The position numbers were made by a program, and so were the translations under genes. The notes under the pieces were generated by a model, which saw only the letters and a program-made list of their open reading frames with translations, searched no databases and was not told the origin of the DNA. Below, in pieces: positions 61,246 through 64,000 of a stretch of 64,000 nucleotides of DNA. Source of the DNA: Hyphomicrobiales bacterium. GTDB taxonomy: Bacteria > Pseudomonadota > Alphaproteobacteria > Rhizobiales > Rhizobiaceae. The stretch is from NCBI GenBank assembly GCA_900473915.1, contig UCNG01000011.1, positions 296,976-360,975 of the forward strand. Direction: 5' to 3'. Numbering within the stretch: the stretch's first letter is position 1; the number at the start of each line of letters is the position of its first letter.

Positions 61246-62796
61246 TCATTTTCCGTCTCTTGGCATGTCGAGCGAAAGTCCGAGCTTGCCGGGGTTAAGC
61301 AGGTTGTCTGGATCGAGCGCCTTTTTCACAGTTTCCAGCAGCGGAAATGCCGATCCGAGAGCGTCCTTCATGTAAGGCGCGCGTAGCAGTCCGACACCGT
61401 GGTGATGGCTCAATGCTGCACCATACTTGATTAGCACGGCATTGGCAGCATCCCATGCAGCGCGATACCATTCGCCACGCTTTTCCACGTCCACGTCACC
61501 GCGCAGCGAGAAATAGAGGCAGGCGCCGTCGACATAGGCATGCGACTGGTGCGCCGACCCCGCCAGCGTGCCCGGCACGGCATTGATTGCAGCGACCACC
61601 TCGTCATAAATCGCAGGCAGGTCGCGCCAGCATCCGGTCATTTCCAGCGTGTCGGCAACAAAGCCGGGGCTGCGCTTGAAGCCCTCGGCGCTCTTGCCGG
61701 TCAGATAACGCGTATCGAGCCACTTCTCGAAGATCGCGTCACCATCAAGCTTGTCGCCAAGTTCAGCGCAAACCCTTTCGCTGATCGCCATCACGGCATC
61801 GACCATTTCCTTCGCGCCTTCATCGGCGATCAAAAGCACGTTGCTTTCCGGCAGGCCGAACTGCACACCGCTTTCAAGCTCGTCATAAAGACGCAGCGCT
61901 GCCGGATTGGCACCGCCCTGCATGATGCGGCGGCAGGCTTCCAGACCGATGCCGAAGCTCTTGAAGCCATAGGCGATAGCGCGGGCATAGTCCGGCAGGC
62001 GATGCAGTTTCAGGCGCGCCTTCACGATAATGCCGAGCGTGCCTTCCGAACCGATGAATATCTGCTGCAGATCGGGTCCGATGGCTGCGCGGGCATAGTT
62101 TCCAACCGTCACCAGCGAACCATCCGCCAGCACGACTTCCATGCCATAGACCATATCCTCAATCTTGCCGTACCGCGTGGAAAGCTGACCTGCGCCGCGG
62201 CAGGCGATCCAGCCGCCCACCGTGCTGATACCGAATGAGGACGGCCAGTGCCCCATGGTCATGCCAAAGTCGCGCTGGATCATCTCCTCGAAAATATCGC
62301 CGAACATGCCAGCTTCAACTTCAACGATCTGGCTGTCTGCATCGAAGCTGACGAAACGGTTGAGGTTGCAGACATCGAGCACGATGCCGCCGCGCAACGG
62401 CAGCGCCGCGCCCGTAACGTTGGAGCGCCCGGCAGAAACCGTAACCGGAACCTTTGCTTCGTGCGCAAGGCGCATGACGGCCTGAACCTGCTCCACCGTC
62501 GAAACGCGAACGAATACGCCGTCAACCGTTGCAGGCTTTCCGCCCGTTTCCGCGACCATGGTGCGCGCCCACCAGTCGCGGGTGTTCACGACGACATCTT
62601 CGCGCGCCGTCAGAACTTCGTCTGCAACGCCCCGCAGCTTTTCAACGAGAGCAGCGTCTACGGCAACGGCGTTCTGAGCCAGATCGGCCTCGGTCCCGAT
62701 TTCCTTGATGCTGCCAGCATAGTGCGGCTGGGTCGGTGCGCCAACGACATAATTTCCACGATTGTAACCGCGCTTGATGGCTTCCTTGCTGATCAT
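61246..62796 (-). CDS. FAD-binding oxidase (GlcD/alkyl-DHAP synthase-like)
   Basis: The 516-residue flavoenzyme has the FAD_binding_4 P-loop (VTVSAGRSNVTGAALPLRGGIVLDV), the region WPSSFGISTVGGWIACRGAGQLSTRYGKIEDMV and the FAD-oxidase C domain with a DxxxxHHHG ending (YGAALSHHHGVGLLRAPYM). It resembles alkyldihydroxyacetonephosphate synthase and D-lactate dehydrogenase relatives. It begins two bases after the GlpD stop and ends four bases before GlpP, so the three form one operon. The substrate is probably a small hydroxy acid or polyol phosphate; this is not certain. Confidence 0.82.
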   Translation of the reverse strand: MISKEAIKRGYNRGNYVVGAPTQPHYAGSIKEIGTEADLAQNAVAVDAALVEKLRGVADEVLTAREDVVVNTRDWWARTMVAETGGKPATVDGVFVRVSTVEQVQAVMRLAHEAKVPVTVSAGRSNVTGAALPLRGGIVLDVCNLNRFVSFDADSQIVEVEAGMFGDIFEEMIQRDFGMTMGHWPSSFGISTVGGWIACRGAGQLSTRYGKIEDMVYGMEVVLADGSLVTVGNYARAAIGPDLQQIFIGSEGTLGIIVKARLKLHRLPDYARAIAYGFKSFGIGLEACRRIMQGGANPAALRLYDELESGVQFGLPESNVLLIADEGAKEMVDAVMAISERVCAELGDKLDGDAIFEKWLDTRYLTGKSAEGFKRSPGFVADTLEMTGCWRDLPAIYDEVVAAINAVPGTLAGSAHQSHAYVDGACLYFSLRGDVDVEKRGEWYRAAWDAANAVLIKYGAALSHHHGVGLLRAPYMKDALGSAFPLLETVKKALDPDNLLNPGKLGLSLDMPRDGK

Positions 62797-62798
62797 GT

Positions 62799-64000
62799 TC
62801 AGTTCGCTCCTATGAGAATGGATTTTTCTTTTTCGGTCGCGGCCACATAAGCGGCGACCTGACGGTCGATTTCGGCCTGGGGGAGACCAAGCTCCTCGCC
62901 CAGCAGGGCGCCGACTTTTGCGGCAGCGCGAGCGGAGGCATCGCGCGCCATCAGGCGAGCACGCATACGACGCGACAGCACGTCATCGATTGTCCGGGCA
63001 AGCTCATGCCGAGCGGCGTAGACGACTTCGCCGCCGGTATAGGGCAGTCCTTCCACCACCGGTTCGGCGAGCTCAGGACGAGCAGCCATCAGATCGCTGA
63101 CGAAACGCGCTTCCGTGCCATAGCGTTCGCCCAGATGCGCTTCCATGCCGCCGGAGGCCACGATTGCTTGCGCGTCATAACCGGCGGCACCCAGCAGAAA
63201 TGCTTTTTTCGTGGTACAGCGACGACGATCGCCGAGTACTTTTGCAGCAGCATCTACCGTCTGCTCGGCCATATGGCGTGACGTCGTCAGCTTGCCGCCT
63301 ACAATCGTGACAAGGCCATCGGGCGCAACATGCACGGAATGGTCGCGCTTGACATCCATGGTGCTGCCGCCCGACGAAGCGGCGACCAGCGGACGGCAAC
63401 CGGCAATGCTGCCAACGACATCATCCGGCGTCAGGTCGATATTGAGCGCGCTGCACGCGCCCTCGATCAGAAAATCAAGCTCGCGGCGCGTGCAATGCAC
63501 ATCATCCAGATCGCCCTGATAATCCTCGTCGGTCGTGCCGAGATAGGAGACATTGCCCCAGCGCGTGATGGTTGCGCGGCGACTGCGCCCAGGCACCGGC
63601 ACGGTCACCGTGCAGTCGTTGCGGATTTTTAGCCAGGGGATCGCCACGTGAACGCCCTTCGCAGGGCGCACATGCAACGGCTTTTCGCCATTCTTGCCAA
63701 GCCCCATCCAGTCGCGCAGCCATACGCCTGTCGCCATGATGACGGTCTTAGCGCGCACCCGGATTTCCCTGCCCTCGACGGTGTGAACGATAGCGCCATC
63801 CACCCGGCCCGAGCTGCGGGTAATCTCGGCTACCTTCGAATGGTTGAGGACCGTGCCCCCGTAAAAACCGGCAGAGCGGGCAAGCGCCAGCGTCAGGCGT
63901 GCGTCATCGACGCGGGCATCGAAATACATGAGGCCGCCGCGCAGATATTCGTCCTTGAAGGTCGGACAATGTGCAAGCACTTCGGCAGCGGTTAGCTTCT
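62799..64000 (-). CDS. glpD: Glycerol-3-phosphate dehydrogenase-like flavoprotein (partial, 5' end outside window)
   Basis: The frame runs on past the end of the window (codons continue through 64000), so only about 400 C-terminal residues are seen. The GlpD/DAO family is shown by GGLMYFDARVDDARLTLALARSA, VIMATGVWLRDWMG, GSIAGCRPLVAASSG and GGKLTTSRHMAEQTVDAA. It oxidises glycerol 3-phosphate or a close relative at the membrane and passes electrons to quinone. With the FAD oxidase and GlpP it forms a glycerol-3-phosphate operon; genes upstream of it lie outside the window. Confidence 0.85.
   Translation of the reverse strand, partial: KLTAAEVLAHCPTFKDEYLRGGLMYFDARVDDARLTLALARSAGFYGGTVLNHSKVAEITRSSGRVDGAIVHTVEGREIRVRAKTVIMATGVWLRDWMGLGKNGEKPLHVRPAKGVHVAIPWLKIRNDCTVTVPVPGRSRRATITRWGNVSYLGTTDEDYQGDLDDVHCTRRELDFLIEGACSALNIDLTPDDVVGSIAGCRPLVAASSGGSTMDVKRDHSVHVAPDGLVTIVGGKLTTSRHMAEQTVDAAAKVLGDRRRCTTKKAFLLGAAGYDAQAIVASGGMEAHLGERYGTEARFVSDLMAARPELAEPVVEGLPYTGGEVVYAARHELARTIDDVLSRRMRARLMARDASARAAAKVGALLGEELGLPQAEIDRQVAAYVAATEKEKSILIGAN

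Overview
This window looks like the chromosome of an alphaproteobacterium of the Brucella/Ochrobactrum group (Hyphomicrobiales). The signs are a high-50s to about 60% GC content by eye, a class I (archaeal-type) lysyl-tRNA synthetase, a DmeR/DmeF cobalt-nickel efflux pair, a zwf-pgl-edd Entner-Doudoroff block, a PodJ-like polarity protein, and many short palindromic intergenic repeats of the kind common in that group. From memory the zwf-edd-lysS neighbourhood sits on Brucella chromosome II, but this is recall and was not tested. About 57 protein genes and one tRNA gene are supported. There is no rRNA, CRISPR array, prophage or intact insertion sequence.

Layout. 0.4-4.1 kb: a small helical protein, then a glutamine synthetase-family gene and an FAD oxidoreductase (a putative gamma-glutamyl-polyamine pathway), separated by a four-helix-bundle gene bounded by inverted repeats. 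4.2-6.6 kb: an exported Hint-domain protein and the dmeF-dmeR metal efflux operon with its operator. 6.8-9.4 kb: a TyrA-like dehydrogenase, an Lrp regulator and azlCD. 9.6-13.2 kb: an AT-rich exported protein, palindromic repeats, an ECF41-type sigma factor coupled to an AhpD-like protein, and a LysR regulator divergent from a DUF1127-like peptide. 13.2-17.0 kb: a GntR/FCD regulator divergent from an MFS exporter, an HD phosphohydrolase, a 262-bp MITE-like element and an SDR dehydrogenase. 17.2-22.4 kb: zwf, pgl, edd, then folD on the opposite strand. 22.5-31.6 kb: a Wzz-like protein, a second HD protein, a membrane protein, proC and a complete five-gene Dpp/Opp-type ABC importer. 32.0-36.6 kb: small proteins, lysS, and a LexA/S24-like regulator overlapping a membrane-anchored nuclease-like gene. 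36.9-44.2 kb: a beta-oxidation operon (acyl-CoA dehydrogenase, thiolase, FadB/J), a DUF1236 protein and a LiuR-like MerR regulator. 44.6-51.5 kb: PodJ-like protein, an orphan protein, a TauE/SafE transporter with a TIGR02186-like partner, and a VirK-like protein. 51.6-57.6 kb: the four-gene ligase-associated DNA repair cluster. 57.6-64 kb: a membrane protein, a nitronate monooxygenase-like flavoprotein, tRNA-Thr(CGT), and a glycerol-3-phosphate block (GlpP, FAD oxidase, partial GlpD).

Links between genes. A 16-bp sequence inside the palindromic promoter of the beta-oxidation operon recurs exactly before the nitronate monooxygenase-like gene 17 kb away. A MerR regulator of the LiuR type lies beside the first, so a small fatty-acid/acyl-CoA regulon is suggested. 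The most unusual structures are the inverted-repeat-bounded four-helix-bundle cassette inside a metabolic operon, and the MITE-like element whose ends supply the stop codons of both flanking genes. I did not find a convincing wholly new multi-gene system.
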